The notes: generated by a model not told the origin, from the sequence alone. 39,388 nucleotides of DNA from Sporosarcina limicola (GCF_014873855.1 NZ_JADBEL010000032.1:1-39388), one strand, 5' to 3'; shown: positions 7,539 through 16,352, counted from the first letter of the stretch. Translations and numbers: made by a program.

Positions 7539-9704
7539 ATGTTATCAACATATTTTAAGGGGACTGCCGCTGCAGTGATTCTATTCAGTATGGTTGCAAT
7601 CACACCCGGTGCAGTATCAGCTGCTGACACAACTGGTGACTTTTCGCTCACAGTGTTCCACACAAATGACACGCATGCTCATCTCGAACATGCTCCTCAA
7701 CGTGCTGCACTGGTCAAAAAACTACGTGGGGATCATCCTTCTAACGTCCTTCTTGATGCTGGAGATGTATTTTCAGGAACGCTCTACTTCAACGAGTTCA
7801 AAGGGCAAGCCGATTTAGCGTTCATGAACTACTTAGAATACGATGCCATGACACTTGGTAATCATGAATTTGACCTTGGTCTATCTCCTGACGGACACAA
7901 GTCACTGTCGGAATTTATTAAAGGTGCAAAGTTCCCAATGCTAGCAGCAAACGTGAACTTTTCAGCAGACAGTCATTTCGAAGGACTTCAGACACAGGAT
8001 ATTTCAACAAATCCTGAAAATGGAAAAATCTATAACGGCATTATTAAAGAAGTGAATGGTCAAAAAATCGGTATTTTTGGTTTAACAACTGTAGAATCAA
8101 TGACTATTTCTAGTCCTGAAAAAATAACATTCACAAATTACATCACAGAAGCAAAAGCGGCAGTCGCTTCTTTTGAAAAAGCGGGCGTCAATAAAATTAT
8201 CGCTGTTACACATATTGGTTTCGACGATTCCGATAAAGTCGACAACGACATTTTATTGGCAAAAAATGTACCTGGCATTGATATCATTGTCGGCGGACAT
8301 ACACATGTTAAATTAGAGAAACCACATGTCATCAATGCTGATAAAGAACCTATCGTTATCGTACAAGCGAATGAATATGGCAAATTCCTCGGACAACTTG
8401 ATATTACATTTGATGAAAAGGGTGTCGTAAAGAAATATGATGGAGTCCTACATACCATTGATGGTAAAGATGGCGCAAAAGATCCGAAAGCAGTAGACTT
8501 ACTTCAACCTTTTGCTGACAAAGTAAAAGAAAAAATGGATAAGCCAACAGGCGCAACAGCGGAAGTTTTCCTGAGCGGTCTCCGTGATTTCGGAGGTGTC
8601 CGTGCAGGAGAAACAAATCTTGGTAATATCATCACAGATGGTATGTTGCAAAAATCGAAAGAAATTGATCCTAATGTAGTCATCTCTTTCCAAAATGGTG
8701 GTGGAATTCGTTCCTCCCTCAATAAAGGTCCAATCACATATGGTGAAGTGCTCACTGTTCTGCCATTCGGTAACTCATTGGCGATAATGGAGTTAAGTGG
8801 AGCTGAACTGAAAGAAACTTTCGAACACTCTGTAAGAGAATACCCAAAAGAGAATGGCGGATTCCTTCATGTTGCCGGTGCGAAAGTTGTTTTTGACGGT
8901 AAAGCTGAACCAGGTAAGCGTATTGTTTCTATTACAATCGACGGTAAGGAAATCGAAGATAGTAAAATGTACAAAGCGGCTACAAATGTCTTTACCGCTA
9001 GAGGTGGGGATGGATTTGAAGCGTTAGGTAAAGCTTATGAAGCAGGACGTGCAAGTGAACCAGGATTTAGTGACTGGGAAAACCTTGCCGACCATTTGAA
9101 ATCAATCAACAAAATCGAAATAGGTCTTGAAGGTCGTATACTTGCAAAAGTCCCTTACAGTGATATTTCGTATGATAGTTGGGCATATCCATATGTGTCT
9201 GACCTTTATTACCGTAATGTAGTGAAAGGTGCAGACCCAACATTTGAACCACAAAAAGAAATGACACGTGCACAAGCCGCTTCTTGGATTGTCCGTGCAC
9301 TTGATTTGAAAGCAATAGGCACTGCACCATTCAGCGACATCGACGGCTATGCCGATGAGACGAAAACAGAAATTGCAGCTGCATATGACAACGGAATCAT
9401 CAAAGGGATTGACATGAACTTTAAACCAAGTGAAAATGTGACACGTGCACAATTCGCTCTAATGCTTGAACGAGCATATAAAAATTACACTGGCAAAGAA
9501 TACACTGCGATGGAAGCACGTTATTCAGATTTTGGTAACTATAGTGCTGACGCTGTAAATGCAATTTCTATGCTTCACGAACTTGGTATCACAAATGGAT
9601 CAGAAGGCCAGTTCAACCCAGGACAGTCAACAACACGTGAACAAGCTGCAAAAATCGTATCAAATTTCATCTATAATACAAAACAAGCGAAAAAAGCAGA
9701 ATAA
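7539..9704 (+). CDS. SLH-anchored 5'-nucleotidase / UshA-type metallophosphatase
   Basis: A 721-residue secreted enzyme expected to dephosphorylate nucleotides outside the cell for phosphate and nucleoside recovery. The signal peptide is residues 1-28 (ending VSA). The metallophosphatase domain shows the dinuclear-metal ligands: Asp44 and His46 in NDTHAH, DAGD near 73, Asn108-His109-Glu110 in GNHE, and His254/His256 in GGHTH. The C-terminal nucleotidase domain has NLGNIITDGML, NGGGIR and TARGGDGFEALG. Three SLH repeats finish the protein (about 541-715). ATG 7539 has AAGGAAGGTG upstream. Monocistronic, with its own terminator. Confidence 0.93.
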   Translation: MLSTYFKGTAAAVILFSMVAITPGAVSAADTTGDFSLTVFHTNDTHAHLEHAPQRAALVKKLRGDHPSNVLLDAGDVFSGTLYFNEFKGQADLAFMNYLEYDAMTLGNHEFDLGLSPDGHKSLSEFIKGAKFPMLAANVNFSADSHFEGLQTQDISTNPENGKIYNGIIKEVNGQKIGIFGLTTVESMTISSPEKITFTNYITEAKAAVASFEKAGVNKIIAVTHIGFDDSDKVDNDILLAKNVPGIDIIVGGHTHVKLEKPHVINADKEPIVIVQANEYGKFLGQLDITFDEKGVVKKYDGVLHTIDGKDGAKDPKAVDLLQPFADKVKEKMDKPTGATAEVFLSGLRDFGGVRAGETNLGNIITDGMLQKSKEIDPNVVISFQNGGGIRSSLNKGPITYGEVLTVLPFGNSLAIMELSGAELKETFEHSVREYPKENGGFLHVAGAKVVFDGKAEPGKRIVSITIDGKEIEDSKMYKAATNVFTARGGDGFEALGKAYEAGRASEPGFSDWENLADHLKSINKIEIGLEGRILAKVPYSDISYDSWAYPYVSDLYYRNVVKGADPTFEPQKEMTRAQAASWIVRALDLKAIGTAPFSDIDGYADETKTEIAAAYDNGIIKGIDMNFKPSENVTRAQFALMLERAYKNYTGKEYTAMEARYSDFGNYSADAVNAISMLHELGITNGSEGQFNPGQSTTREQAAKIVSNFIYNTKQAKKAE

Positions 9705-9711
9705 TTATAGG

Positions 9712-9756
9712 AAAAGCGTTCCCCCCTCTTTATCATAGGGGTGAGGAACGCTTTTT
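9712..9756 (+). terminator. Rho-independent terminator of the 5'-nucleotidase gene
   Basis: AAAAGCGTTCC pairs with GGAACGCTTTT, with an additional inner CCCCT/AGGGG stem, followed by T. Confidence 0.92.
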
Positions 9757-9891
9757 CAGCTATTCATTTGCCTGCTTGGTAGCCGATTCATATCTTCTTC
9801 CTACATCGCAACCGCTCCGGTATCTTTCAGAAGTACGACAACAAATCTACCACTTTCATCCCTGTTAAAGCTGACTTCTAAAATATCATTG

Positions 9892-9934
9892 AAAAAAGCG
9901 AATAACAATGTCGTTAGACACGTTGTTCGCTTTT
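9892..9934 (-). terminator. Rho-independent terminator of the chemotaxis receptor gene
   Basis: On the minus strand AAAAGCGAACAA pairs with TTGTTATTCGCTTTT (one bulge) and ends in six T, a few bases after the stop codon at 9940. Confidence 0.9.
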
Positions 9935-9939
9935 ACAAC

Positions 9940-11628
9940 TCATATTCTAAAATGTTTCATTTCCATTTGAAGATCATCGGCAAGTTTCGACAAAGCCTGT
10001 GCACTTGCTGAGATTTCTTCAGTTACAGCCAGCTGTTCTTCTGTTGCGGCACTAGTATCACCAGCACTTGCAGCCGATTCACTACTCAAATGTTGGACTT
10101 CATTTGCTCCATTCGTCACTTCGACAGCCATTGCTTGGATTTCTTCGATAGCAGCAGATACTGTTTCAACTTTTGATGCAACATCACCAACCGCTTGCTG
10201 AATTTCATCGAAAACTACCCATGATAGTTCGGTTGCAGCTATTCCTGTAGCGACACGATCACCGCCCGCAATAATGGATGTAACGGCTCTTTTGGATGCT
10301 TCTAGAATCATCGTTATCATCGATTCGATTTCTGAAGCTGACCTTTTCGATTGCTCAGCAAGTTTCCGAACTTCCTCTGCTACTACTGCAAAACCCTTCC
10401 CATATTCTCCTGCACGTGCAGCTTCAATTGCCGCGTTCAATGCAAGTAAATTCGTCTGATTTGAAATATCGGTAATAAGTGCTGTGATACTTTGTATTTT
10501 ATCGGAATGCTGGGACATTTCCATCATAACTTTGAAAGACTCATGAATTGTCGAATGGATGGTCGACATTTGTGCCGATACTTCCTCTACTACGTTTGAA
10601 CCTTTTGTAACAAGGTTCGTCACTATTTCAGTAGATTGTAGCATCTCTTCATTATTGCTGCTGATTTCAGCGACACTTAATGATAATTCTTCCAAGGATG
10701 AAACGGATTGGATGATAATTCTTTGTTGCTTCTCACTGCCAATCATCTGGTTTTCAGCAGATTTAGCAACCATTTCTGAAGTAGCTAAGCTTTCTTCCGA
10801 ACTAGCCGACAGCTCCTCCGATTGGGTTGCCAAGTGGACAGCGGACATATTAATCTTTCTTACCATTCTTGCAACGTCTGAACCCATTTTATTGAATGCC
10901 GTGGCCATTTCACCGATTTCATCTTTGTTTTTAACAGATAACAGTTTGATAGTCAAATTTCCGGTCGACATTTCATTTAATCCCTCTGTCACGATACGAA
11001 CCGGCCTTGCAATATTATTGCTAATGAATGTGGAGATTACAACGCCAACAATCGTAGCGAAAATCAACATACCTATGACAAATAACTTTAAACCAATCAT
11101 GAATTTCTTCAACTCACTACGCGTTTGTTCCAATGCCGTGTACTGTTCCTCTTTAATTAGTTGGGCATAGCCTAACACCTTGATACCCACATTTGCTGAT
11201 GCCCTTCCAAGTTCATTCGCTTTGAGCTCCTTTTCTGCGTTGATACTTAAGATAATTTCATTCTGCAGATCTAAGTACTTTTTCTGAGCTGCCCTTAATT
11301 CGTCCAATAAAACCCGTGTTTCGCTATTTTGAAGTTTTCCATCTAACTCCTTAATTAGCTCTTTAGACCGGTCAACATGCTTTGTATGCGCTTCCAAATA
11401 TATCAAATCCCTGAACAACATATAGCCTCGCACATCATCTTGTATTTCACTATGCTTTAAAATAAGTTCATCTATCAACTGTACTTTCTTTACACGGTCG
11501 TCCAATAAAAACGAGTAATCGGAGTTAAGACGAATCGTTGTCCATAAACTTATCAATCCAACTATGATTAGTAACGCCAGTATCGTTCCAAATCCTAGCC
11601 ACATTTTTTTCGCGACAGTAAGCTTCAT
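9940..11628 (-). CDS. Methyl-accepting chemotaxis protein
   Basis: A 562-residue transmembrane chemoreceptor that passes ligand signals to CheA/CheW. Parts in order: a short cytoplasmic N-terminus, TM1 (about 12-32), an extracellular four-helix-bundle-like sensor (about 35-180), TM2 (about 185-207), a HAMP domain (about 208-265), and the signalling helices with the conserved hairpin tip [30 protein letters not shown]. The sensor is a helical 4HB type, so the ligand cannot be guessed. ATG 11628 is seven bases after GGAGG; the adjacent ATG at 11631 is an alternative. It stands alone with its own terminator. Confidence 0.92.
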   Translation of the reverse strand: MKLTVAKKMWLGFGTILALLIIVGLISLWTTIRLNSDYSFLLDDRVKKVQLIDELILKHSEIQDDVRGYMLFRDLIYLEAHTKHVDRSKELIKELDGKLQNSETRVLLDELRAAQKKYLDLQNEIILSINAEKELKANELGRASANVGIKVLGYAQLIKEEQYTALEQTRSELKKFMIGLKLFVIGMLIFATIVGVVISTFISNNIARPVRIVTEGLNEMSTGNLTIKLLSVKNKDEIGEMATAFNKMGSDVARMVRKINMSAVHLATQSEELSASSEESLATSEMVAKSAENQMIGSEKQQRIIIQSVSSLEELSLSVAEISSNNEEMLQSTEIVTNLVTKGSNVVEEVSAQMSTIHSTIHESFKVMMEMSQHSDKIQSITALITDISNQTNLLALNAAIEAARAGEYGKGFAVVAEEVRKLAEQSKRSASEIESMITMILEASKRAVTSIIAGGDRVATGIAATELSWVVFDEIQQAVGDVASKVETVSAAIEEIQAMAVEVTNGANEVQHLSSESAASAGDTSAATEEQLAVTEEISASAQALSKLADDLQMEMKHFRI

Positions 11629-11885
11629 CATCCTACCTCCCTACAATCTTTTAGCTTACTCAAATTATATAACTATTAACATATAATAGCATTACTTTCA
11701 TAGTAATTCAGTATGCTTGAAATAATAAGAGAAACATTGAGTGAAATACCATTTTTCCCCTTCCAGGAAAACTTATCTTTTCAGTGGTACGTTGCCCTCT
11801 TTCAACAATACGCTGCTTCTTCTAAGAAAAAGTTCTGTATTTCAAAAATCAACTGTTTCTAACGGACCCGTAAATCTGTGAACGA
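11629..11885. other. Leader region of the chemotaxis receptor, no gene seen
   Basis: This AT-rich stretch holds a minus-strand TATAAT (11664-11669) about 35 bp before the receptor start, without a convincing -35 element. No open frame with a ribosome site and no strong inverted repeat were found. Confidence 0.35.
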
Positions 11886-12025
11886 GAAAAAAAGCCCCGT
11901 AAGAAATGATCTTAACTCCCAGGGCTGCTCCTCTTTATAGAGGCTTGAATTGCTTAATCGCAGTTTGATTTTATGGGTCTGCCTTTTCTTCACTGAGCAT
12001 TCTCCTCTTCATTGTATCATATGTG
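11886..12025 (-). ncRNA. Candidate small RNA or orphan leader ending in a strong terminator
   Basis: A minus-strand segment ends in an excellent terminator at 11886-11926 (AGCCC...GGGCT stem with inner GTTAAGA/TTCTTAC pairing, then seven T). Just before it is a hairpin CCTCT/AGAGG. About 90 bp upstream are TATGAT (12016-12021) and TACAAT (12011-12016), possible -10 elements. No known gene ends at this terminator: upstream is a separate terminator at 12050-12092, and downstream the chemotaxis gene begins 250 bp away. Short frames exist (a GTG and an ATG after GAGGAG near 12000), but the GTG frame runs through the terminator. I do not recognise the RNA family. Confidence 0.4.
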
Positions 12026-12049
12026 GACGCTTTCTACTATAATTCACCC

Positions 12050-12092
12050 AAAAAAATAGCCGCTCCGGATTAATTCCAGAACGACTATTCGC
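12050..12092 (-). terminator. Rho-independent terminator downstream of the aceA / yhfH-like pair
   Basis: A stem of about 14 bp (minus strand AATAGTCGTTCTGG with CCGGAGCGGCTATT, including G-T pairs) is followed by seven T. Confidence 0.85.
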
Positions 12093-12189
12093 ATTTTTAT
12101 TTCACTATCAATTCATCCTCAAACAACTAGAAATTATGATTATATATTCGGCACTTAGCAAATGGAAAGCAAGGAACATAAATGTAGAA

Positions 12190-12257
12190 ATAAAAAATAC
12201 CTCAAACATCGCTTCTAAGCTAGATTTGTTCATTGGTTTCGTGAGTATTTTTCAGTT
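12190..12257 (-). terminator. Weaker hairpin with T-tract after the yhfH-like gene
   Basis: Minus-strand AAAAATACTCA pairs with TGAGGTATTTTT (one bulge) around a large loop of about 40 bases and ends in T. It could be an upstream terminator or an RNA-processing structure. A further inverted repeat, TCATTAGG/CCTAATGA, lies at 12274-12299. Confidence 0.4.
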
Positions 12258-12335
12258 TCCACTGATTTGTACCTCATTAGGTAGCAAACCCCCTAATGAA
12301 TTACAAATAAATAGTGCCGAGTATATAGTTCACTA

Positions 12336-12464
12336 TCATTCTTCATTCAAACCGATACAGCGTTCACATTCAAATAATAGGGACTCAACCTGCTCTACAA
12401 TTTCACAACCGCATTCACGACAGATTTTTTTTGGTAACTCATTCTTTTTATTGTCTGTTTGCAT
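12336..12464 (-). CDS. YhfH-like small zinc-ribbon protein
   Basis: A 42-residue protein starting MQTDNKKNELPKK and carrying two cysteine pairs, CRECG and CERC, about 16 residues apart, as in a zinc ribbon. Pattern and length match the small YhfH family of Bacillales, whose members read KxCxxCGxxI...CxxC; the function of that family is not known. The start ATG at 12464 has an excellent ribosome site, CGGAGGAGATC. It lies 51 bp after the aceA stop with no terminator between, so it is probably co-transcribed with isocitrate lyase. Short length makes it easy to miss. Confidence that it is a gene is high from the ribosome site and Cys spacing; the family name is from memory. Confidence 0.75.
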   Translation of the reverse strand: MQTDNKKNELPKKICRECGCEIVEQVESLLFECERCIGLNEE

Positions 12465-12515
12465 AATTGATCTCCTCCGATTTCATTTCTTTCATAATCT
12501 GGCCATGGTAGAAAT

Positions 12516-13796
12516 TCAGATGAATTGCGCTACTTCCGTGGAGCCTTTCATCGCCGTTGTCGAAGATTGACCACCTGAGATAATTTGTGATATCTCATCA
12601 AAGTAACCTGTTCCGACTTCACGTTGATGTCTTGTCGCTGTGTATCCTTTTTCCTCATTGGCCAACTCAGCTTGTTGCAGTTTTGAATACGCCGTCATGC
12701 CATTGTCTTTATAGTCATATGCCAATTCGAACATACTATGGTTCAACGAGTGAAAACCTGCAAGTGTAACAAATTGAAATTTGTAGCCCATTTTACCAAG
12801 TTCTACTTGGTATTTAGCGATTGTTGCTTCGTCCAAGTTCGCTTCCCAGTTGAATGAAGGAGAACAGTTGTATGCGAGCATTTTACCAGGGAACATCGCA
12901 TGGATTGCATCCGAAAATTGCTGTGCTTCCTCTAGTGACGGATGGGACGTTTCACACCACACAAGGTCTGCATACGGTGCATAAGCCAATCCTCGTGCAA
13001 TCGCTTGGTCGATACCAGGTTTTGTACGGAAAAAACCTTCTGGTGTACGTTCTCCTGTTATGAATTTCTGATCTTTCGGATCAATGTCACTTGTAATCAG
13101 ATCCGCAGCATCCGCATCCGTCCGAGCGATGAGAAGAGTAGGTACACCGAGGACGTCAGCCGCAAGTCTTGCAGAAATCAGATTGCGTACAGCATTTTGT
13201 GTCGGCAGCAGTACTTTACCACCTAAGTGTCCACATTTTTTCTCGGATGCCAATTGGTCTTCCAAGTGTACACCGGCAGCACCCGATTCAATCATGCCCT
13301 TCATCAATTCATAGACGTTCAGAGGTCCGCCAAATCCTGCTTCCGCATCGGCCACAATCGGTGCGAACCAATCAAAACCGTCAGCGCGTCCTTCAGAGTG
13401 ATCAATCTGATCAGCACGTTGAAGCGCCTGATTAATGCGTTTTACAACTGAAGGAACGCTATTTGCCGGATATAAGCTTTGGTCTGGATACATTTGCCCT
13501 GAAAGATTTGCGTCCGCCGCTACTTGCCAACCACTTAAATAGATAGCTTGAAGACCCGCCTTTACTTGTTGGACAGCCTGATTACCTGTAAGGGCTCCAA
13601 GTGCATTGATGAAATCCAGTTCATGAAGGGATTTATATAAACGATCCGCCCCTCTCTTAGCAAGCGTATGCTCAATTTGTACAGAACCGCGAAGTTTCAC
13701 AACATCTTCTGCAGAATAGCCCCGCTCAATTCCTCGCCACCTACAATCTTCTGCCCAACTTTTCTTCAATTTTGCCACCTGATCTTGTCTAGTCAT
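12516..13796 (-). CDS. aceA: Isocitrate lyase
   Basis: A 426-residue glyoxylate-cycle enzyme that splits isocitrate into glyoxylate and succinate, allowing growth on acetate or fatty acids. The catalytic signature is present as KKCGHLGGK, with active-site Cys188. Other family segments include [21 protein letters not shown] and [17 protein letters not shown] (Mg binding). The length is normal for bacterial enzymes. The start ATG at 13796 follows GGGAAGGTG at a long spacing of about 13 bases. Malate synthase is not in the window. The gene is divergent from a LytTR regulator, with dyad repeats in the spacer that could control it. Confidence 0.96.
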   Translation of the reverse strand: MTRQDQVAKLKKSWAEDCRWRGIERGYSAEDVVKLRGSVQIEHTLAKRGADRLYKSLHELDFINALGALTGNQAVQQVKAGLQAIYLSGWQVAADANLSGQMYPDQSLYPANSVPSVVKRINQALQRADQIDHSEGRADGFDWFAPIVADAEAGFGGPLNVYELMKGMIESGAAGVHLEDQLASEKKCGHLGGKVLLPTQNAVRNLISARLAADVLGVPTLLIARTDADAADLITSDIDPKDQKFITGERTPEGFFRTKPGIDQAIARGLAYAPYADLVWCETSHPSLEEAQQFSDAIHAMFPGKMLAYNCSPSFNWEANLDEATIAKYQVELGKMGYKFQFVTLAGFHSLNHSMFELAYDYKDNGMTAYSKLQQAELANEEKGYTATRHQREVGTGYFDEISQIISGGQSSTTAMKGSTEVAQFI

Positions 13797-13831
13797 TCAA
13801 ACATTCACACCTTCCCGTTTTTTAACGCTTC

Positions 13832-13904
13832 CTCTGTTTATGAAAAATAATAATTTTTACTGTTTCATAACAGAGTAAGTTGTTATATAGTAATATATAA
13901 CAGA
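13832..13904. promoter_or_regulatory. Dyad and direct repeats between aceA and the LytTR gene, candidate operators
   Basis: CTCTGTTTATGAAA (13832-13845) and TTTCATAACAGAG (13863-13875) form an almost perfect inverted repeat. ATAACAGA recurs as a direct repeat at 13867-13874 and 13897-13904, 30 bp apart. A third inverted repeat, TGTTATAT/ATATAACA, overlaps at about 13881-13902. The cluster lies upstream of both divergent genes. LytTR regulators bind pairs of short direct repeats, so the neighbour is a candidate binder; this is inference. Confidence 0.45.
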
Positions 13905-13954
13905 TGATTATGAATGTCACAAGTTTTCGATATAAAGGAGGATTTTACGGATAG

Positions 13955-14017
13955 ATGCGAAAAGAGAACGACGAATTAGGGAAAATGAACTCTATTAAGC
14001 GAATAGAAAAGGGGTAA
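13955..14017 (+). CDS. Possible 20-codon leader ORF before the LytTR gene
   Basis: An ATG at 13955 opens 20 codons (MRKENDELGKMNSIKRIEKG) and ends with TAA at 14015-14017, directly touching the ATG at 14018. A consensus AAAGGAGG lies at 13934-13941, 13 bases upstream, somewhat far. It may be a translated leader coupled to the regulator. No homology is recognised. Confidence 0.3.
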   Translation: MRKENDELGKMNSIKRIEKG

Positions 14018-14674
14018 ATGAGATGGAAAAAGAAGTTTTACAACAATTTTTTTTTGATGATGGAAGACTGGATTCCGAAAGAAGCGTCAATAGCAATCGC
14101 AATTGGCAATCGTTATATCTATTACTTTGCCGATCAACATGATATTTGTTTGCAAGAAAGCCAAACTGTCCAATCCGGAAGTCTAGCGGATCGGATTATT
14201 CGACAGAGATGTAAACTGGATATGATGATGAATGAATCATTTTTAGGTGCTCCTTACTACGGAATTGGCTATCCAATCGATGTCCAAGGAGAAGTTGCTG
14301 CACTGCTTGTTATTTTACCGCCAAACTATCCTATTTTGAGAAGCGAGCCATTCACCTTCCTTACAGGAAAAAAAGCTGAAGATTGGAGTCCGATTCCGAT
14401 TGAAGAAGTAACTTGTATTGAAAGTATGCAAAAGAAAACATGGTTTTACGCCAATGACGAACAGTATTGTACTAGCCATACGCTGAAAGACTTACTTTTG
14501 CGTTTGCCAAAATCTTTCATGCGCATTCATCGATCATACATCGTGAACATTCCCTACATCCGGCACATTTCAAGGGATATCTCTTCTAATCTCATATTAT
14601 CTATGAAAGATGGCACAGAGCTTCCCGTCAGCCAATCTTATATGAACACAGTGAGAAAAGTGCTTGGGTTTTAA
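14018..14674 (+). CDS. LytTR-family transcriptional regulator, possibly frameshifted at a T9 run
   Basis: A 218-residue regulator: an N-terminal sensor-like region (EDWIPKEASIAIAIGNRYIYYF ... GAPYYGIGYPIDVQGEVAALLVILP) and a C-terminal LytTR DNA-binding domain (about 120-218; PIPIEEVTCIES ... FMRIHRSYIVNIPYIRHI ... LPVSQSYMNTVRKVLGF). There is no receiver domain. The start is doubtful. AAAAGGGG (14007-14014) is only three bases before ATG 14018, but eight before ATG 14023, which begins MEKEVLQQFF. That second frame runs into nine T (14047-14055) and is then out of frame. With eight T it would read MEKEVLQQFFLMMEDWIPKEAS and join the main frame. So the gene is either frameshifted, switchable, or uses ATG 14018. 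Confidence 0.75.
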   Translation: MRWKKKFYNNFFLMMEDWIPKEASIAIAIGNRYIYYFADQHDICLQESQTVQSGSLADRIIRQRCKLDMMMNESFLGAPYYGIGYPIDVQGEVAALLVILPPNYPILRSEPFTFLTGKKAEDWSPIPIEEVTCIESMQKKTWFYANDEQYCTSHTLKDLLLRLPKSFMRIHRSYIVNIPYIRHISRDISSNLILSMKDGTELPVSQSYMNTVRKVLGF

Positions 14675-14685
14675 TTTAGCATTAG

Positions 14686-15067
14686 TCGCTTAATTAGTGC
14701 GGATTGGTCGCTTACACAACTGAATCGGTCGCTTACACAACTGAATCGGTCGCTTACACAACTGAATCGGGCGCTTACACAACTGGATTGGTCGCTTGCA
14801 CAACTGAATCGGTCGCTTACACAACGGAATCAGTCGCTTGCACAACGGAATCGGTCGCTTACACAACTGAATCGGTCGCTTGCACAACTGAATCGGTCGC
14901 TTACACAACGGAATCAGTCGCTTGCACAACTGAATCGGTCGCTTGCACAACGGAATCGGTCGCTTACACAGTGGAATCAGTCGCTTACACAACGGAATCG
15001 GTCGCTTACACAGTGGAATTGGTCGCTTGAACAATAGAATCAGTCGCTTGCACAGTGGGATTGGTCG
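14686..15067. repeat. 21-bp tandem repeat array, TCGCTT family
   Basis: One diverged unit at 14686, then 17 units at an exact 21-bp period from 14708 to about 15064, typically TCGCTT-(A/G)CACAAC-TGAATCGG. The last partial copy (TCG at 15065) merges into the terminator of the csaB-like gene. Because 21 is a multiple of three, both strands show long open frames that are only repeat translations. One unit (15002) reads TCGCTT-ACAC-AGTGG-A-ATTGG, matching the sub-unit of the array at 1-246 at 16 of 21 positions. Confidence 0.95.
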
Positions 15068-15099
15068 AAAAAAAAACCACCCGCAAATCTACGGAGTGG
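15068..15099 (-). terminator. Rho-independent terminator of the csaB-like gene
   Basis: On the minus strand CCACTCCG pairs with CGGGTGG (one bulge), followed by nine T. Confidence 0.85.
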
Positions 15100-15116
15100 C
15101 TTGATTCTTGTTCATT

Positions 15117-16256
15117 TCATTTAATTGCTTCTACAAACTGTTGGGTCCCTGTCATCGATTCATCATACAACTCACGGGATAGTTTTTTCGTTTTTTCCAC
15201 TGTCACTAGCCAATTTTCTTTCATTTCATTGAATGAATTCAGAAAGTACGTCTCATTCTTATGGAGATCACCGATTGGGAATGAGTACTTTTCTAAATGA
15301 GCCAGTTTCATGAAGTCATTCACTTTATGGTGATAGGCAATCGCCATGACTGGTGTTTCCGTGCATGTCGCTAAAATCAATGAATGAAGCCTTGTCCCGA
15401 TGATGATGTCCTGTTGGGCAGTGATGGCAAGAATCCTATCCGGTAGAAGGTTTTCTTCGATGATTGTTATTTTATCTTTCTGTGACATTTTACGCTGAAT
15501 ATCTTTGGTTACTTCTGCATCTTGTGGGAATTTAGTCGCGAAGAATGTTATCTCGACATCATGATGTGCTGCTAGATTATCTAGATTCTTGGCCATTCCC
15601 TCCACATAATCATTGTAGATTGCAGGGTTTCCTTCTGGCCAGTAACCTGCATTGTAGTATGGCACGGCTGTAATGCCAATCTTCATCGGAACATCCGATT
15701 TCCCGCCCCTCACTTCTCGTAGGGAAAATGCCGGATCTCCAATTGTCTTGATCGATTCTTTCACACCGATTGATTGTAGTAACTCCGCCGATTCGGGATC
15801 GCGTACGGAAATACTTTCAGCATGCTTGCACATATAGCGGATGAACCATTTACCTAACCCGGTATGTAGAGGTCCCGCGCCGCATCCGTAAATGACGTAA
15901 GGTACCTTCGTATTTTTCGCCATCATTGCATAGGAACCAAATAACGGAGCTTCCCTCCTGTAAAGGTCCATTAGTATACCGCCCCCGCCGATAATGAGCA
16001 GGTCAAACGTTTTGACGATTTCTTTATTGTTGTTATAGGTTTTTATGAATGTTTTCACAGCGTTACCATTTTTATAGTAGAGCGGAAAACTACTGACACC
16101 ATACCGTTCCGATGTCTGAGTAGGATTATTACTAAAAACGGTCAGATTTTCCGTTTCGATTGTAAACGTTGACATCACTTGTTTGATGATACTCTGCAAG
16201 ATTGCTTCGTCGCCGTTATTATCATTTCCATAGTTTCCTACTATCCCTATTTTCAT
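15117..16256 (-). CDS. csaB: CsaB-like polysaccharide pyruvyl transferase
   Basis: A 379-residue protein of the polysaccharide pyruvyl transferase family, which puts ketal pyruvate on cell-wall polysaccharide. In CsaB systems this group is the ligand of SLH domains. The N-terminus (MKIGIVGNYGNDNNGDEAIL) has the GYYG..N.GDEAIL pattern of the family, followed by LLIIGGGGILMD, the motif Y-x-x-GAGPLHT, SVRDPES, and the C-terminal GTRLHSLILA with the conserved basic pair. I start at ATG 16256, seven bases after GAAGGATG. A longer frame to 16331 would overlap the neighbour's terminator. Six SLH proteins within about 20 kb support the assignment. CsaB and related sugar pyruvyl transferases are hard to separate by eye. 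Confidence 0.75.
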   Translation of the reverse strand: MKIGIVGNYGNDNNGDEAILQSIIKQVMSTFTIETENLTVFSNNPTQTSERYGVSSFPLYYKNGNAVKTFIKTYNNNKEIVKTFDLLIIGGGGILMDLYRREAPLFGSYAMMAKNTKVPYVIYGCGAGPLHTGLGKWFIRYMCKHAESISVRDPESAELLQSIGVKESIKTIGDPAFSLREVRGGKSDVPMKIGITAVPYYNAGYWPEGNPAIYNDYVEGMAKNLDNLAAHHDVEITFFATKFPQDAEVTKDIQRKMSQKDKITIIEENLLPDRILAITAQQDIIIGTRLHSLILATCTETPVMAIAYHHKVNDFMKLAHLEKYSFPIGDLHKNETYFLNSFNEMKENWLVTVEKTKKLSRELYDESMTGTQQFVEAIK

Positions 16257-16287
16257 TTGAAAACATCCTTCATTGAGTGATGAACCT

Positions 16288-16296
16288 ATTATAACA
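16288..16296 (-). promoter_or_regulatory. Extended -10 promoter of the csaB-like gene
   Basis: Minus-strand TGTTATAAT is a perfect extended -10 (TGnTATAAT), about 30 bp before the start codon. The upstream gene's terminator at 16314-16344 makes an own promoter necessary. Confidence 0.6.
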
Positions 16297-16313
16297 CAGC
16301 CATGATGAACCAT

Positions 16314-16344
16314 AAAAAAGGAACCCAACATAATAATGTGGGCC
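16314..16344 (-). terminator. Rho-independent terminator of the SLH phosphodiester glycosidase gene
   Basis: On the minus strand CCCACAT pairs with ATGTTGGG (one bulge) and is followed by TTCCTTTTTT. Confidence 0.85.
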
Positions 16345-16352
16345 CCGTTTAG

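Noticed and set aside
12136..12570. Plus-strand frame of 144 residues
   Set aside because: It overlaps two terminator hairpins, the yhfH-like gene and the aceA end on the opposite strand, and lacks a ribosome site.
14690..15034. Long open frames on both strands in the 21-bp array
   Set aside because: They arise because the repeat unit is a multiple of three and contains no stop in several frames; they only repeat a seven-residue word and have no ribosome site.
14686..15067. CRISPR array
   Set aside because: The array is contiguous repeat with no unique spacers of similar length, and no cas genes are near. The same holds for the array at 1-246.
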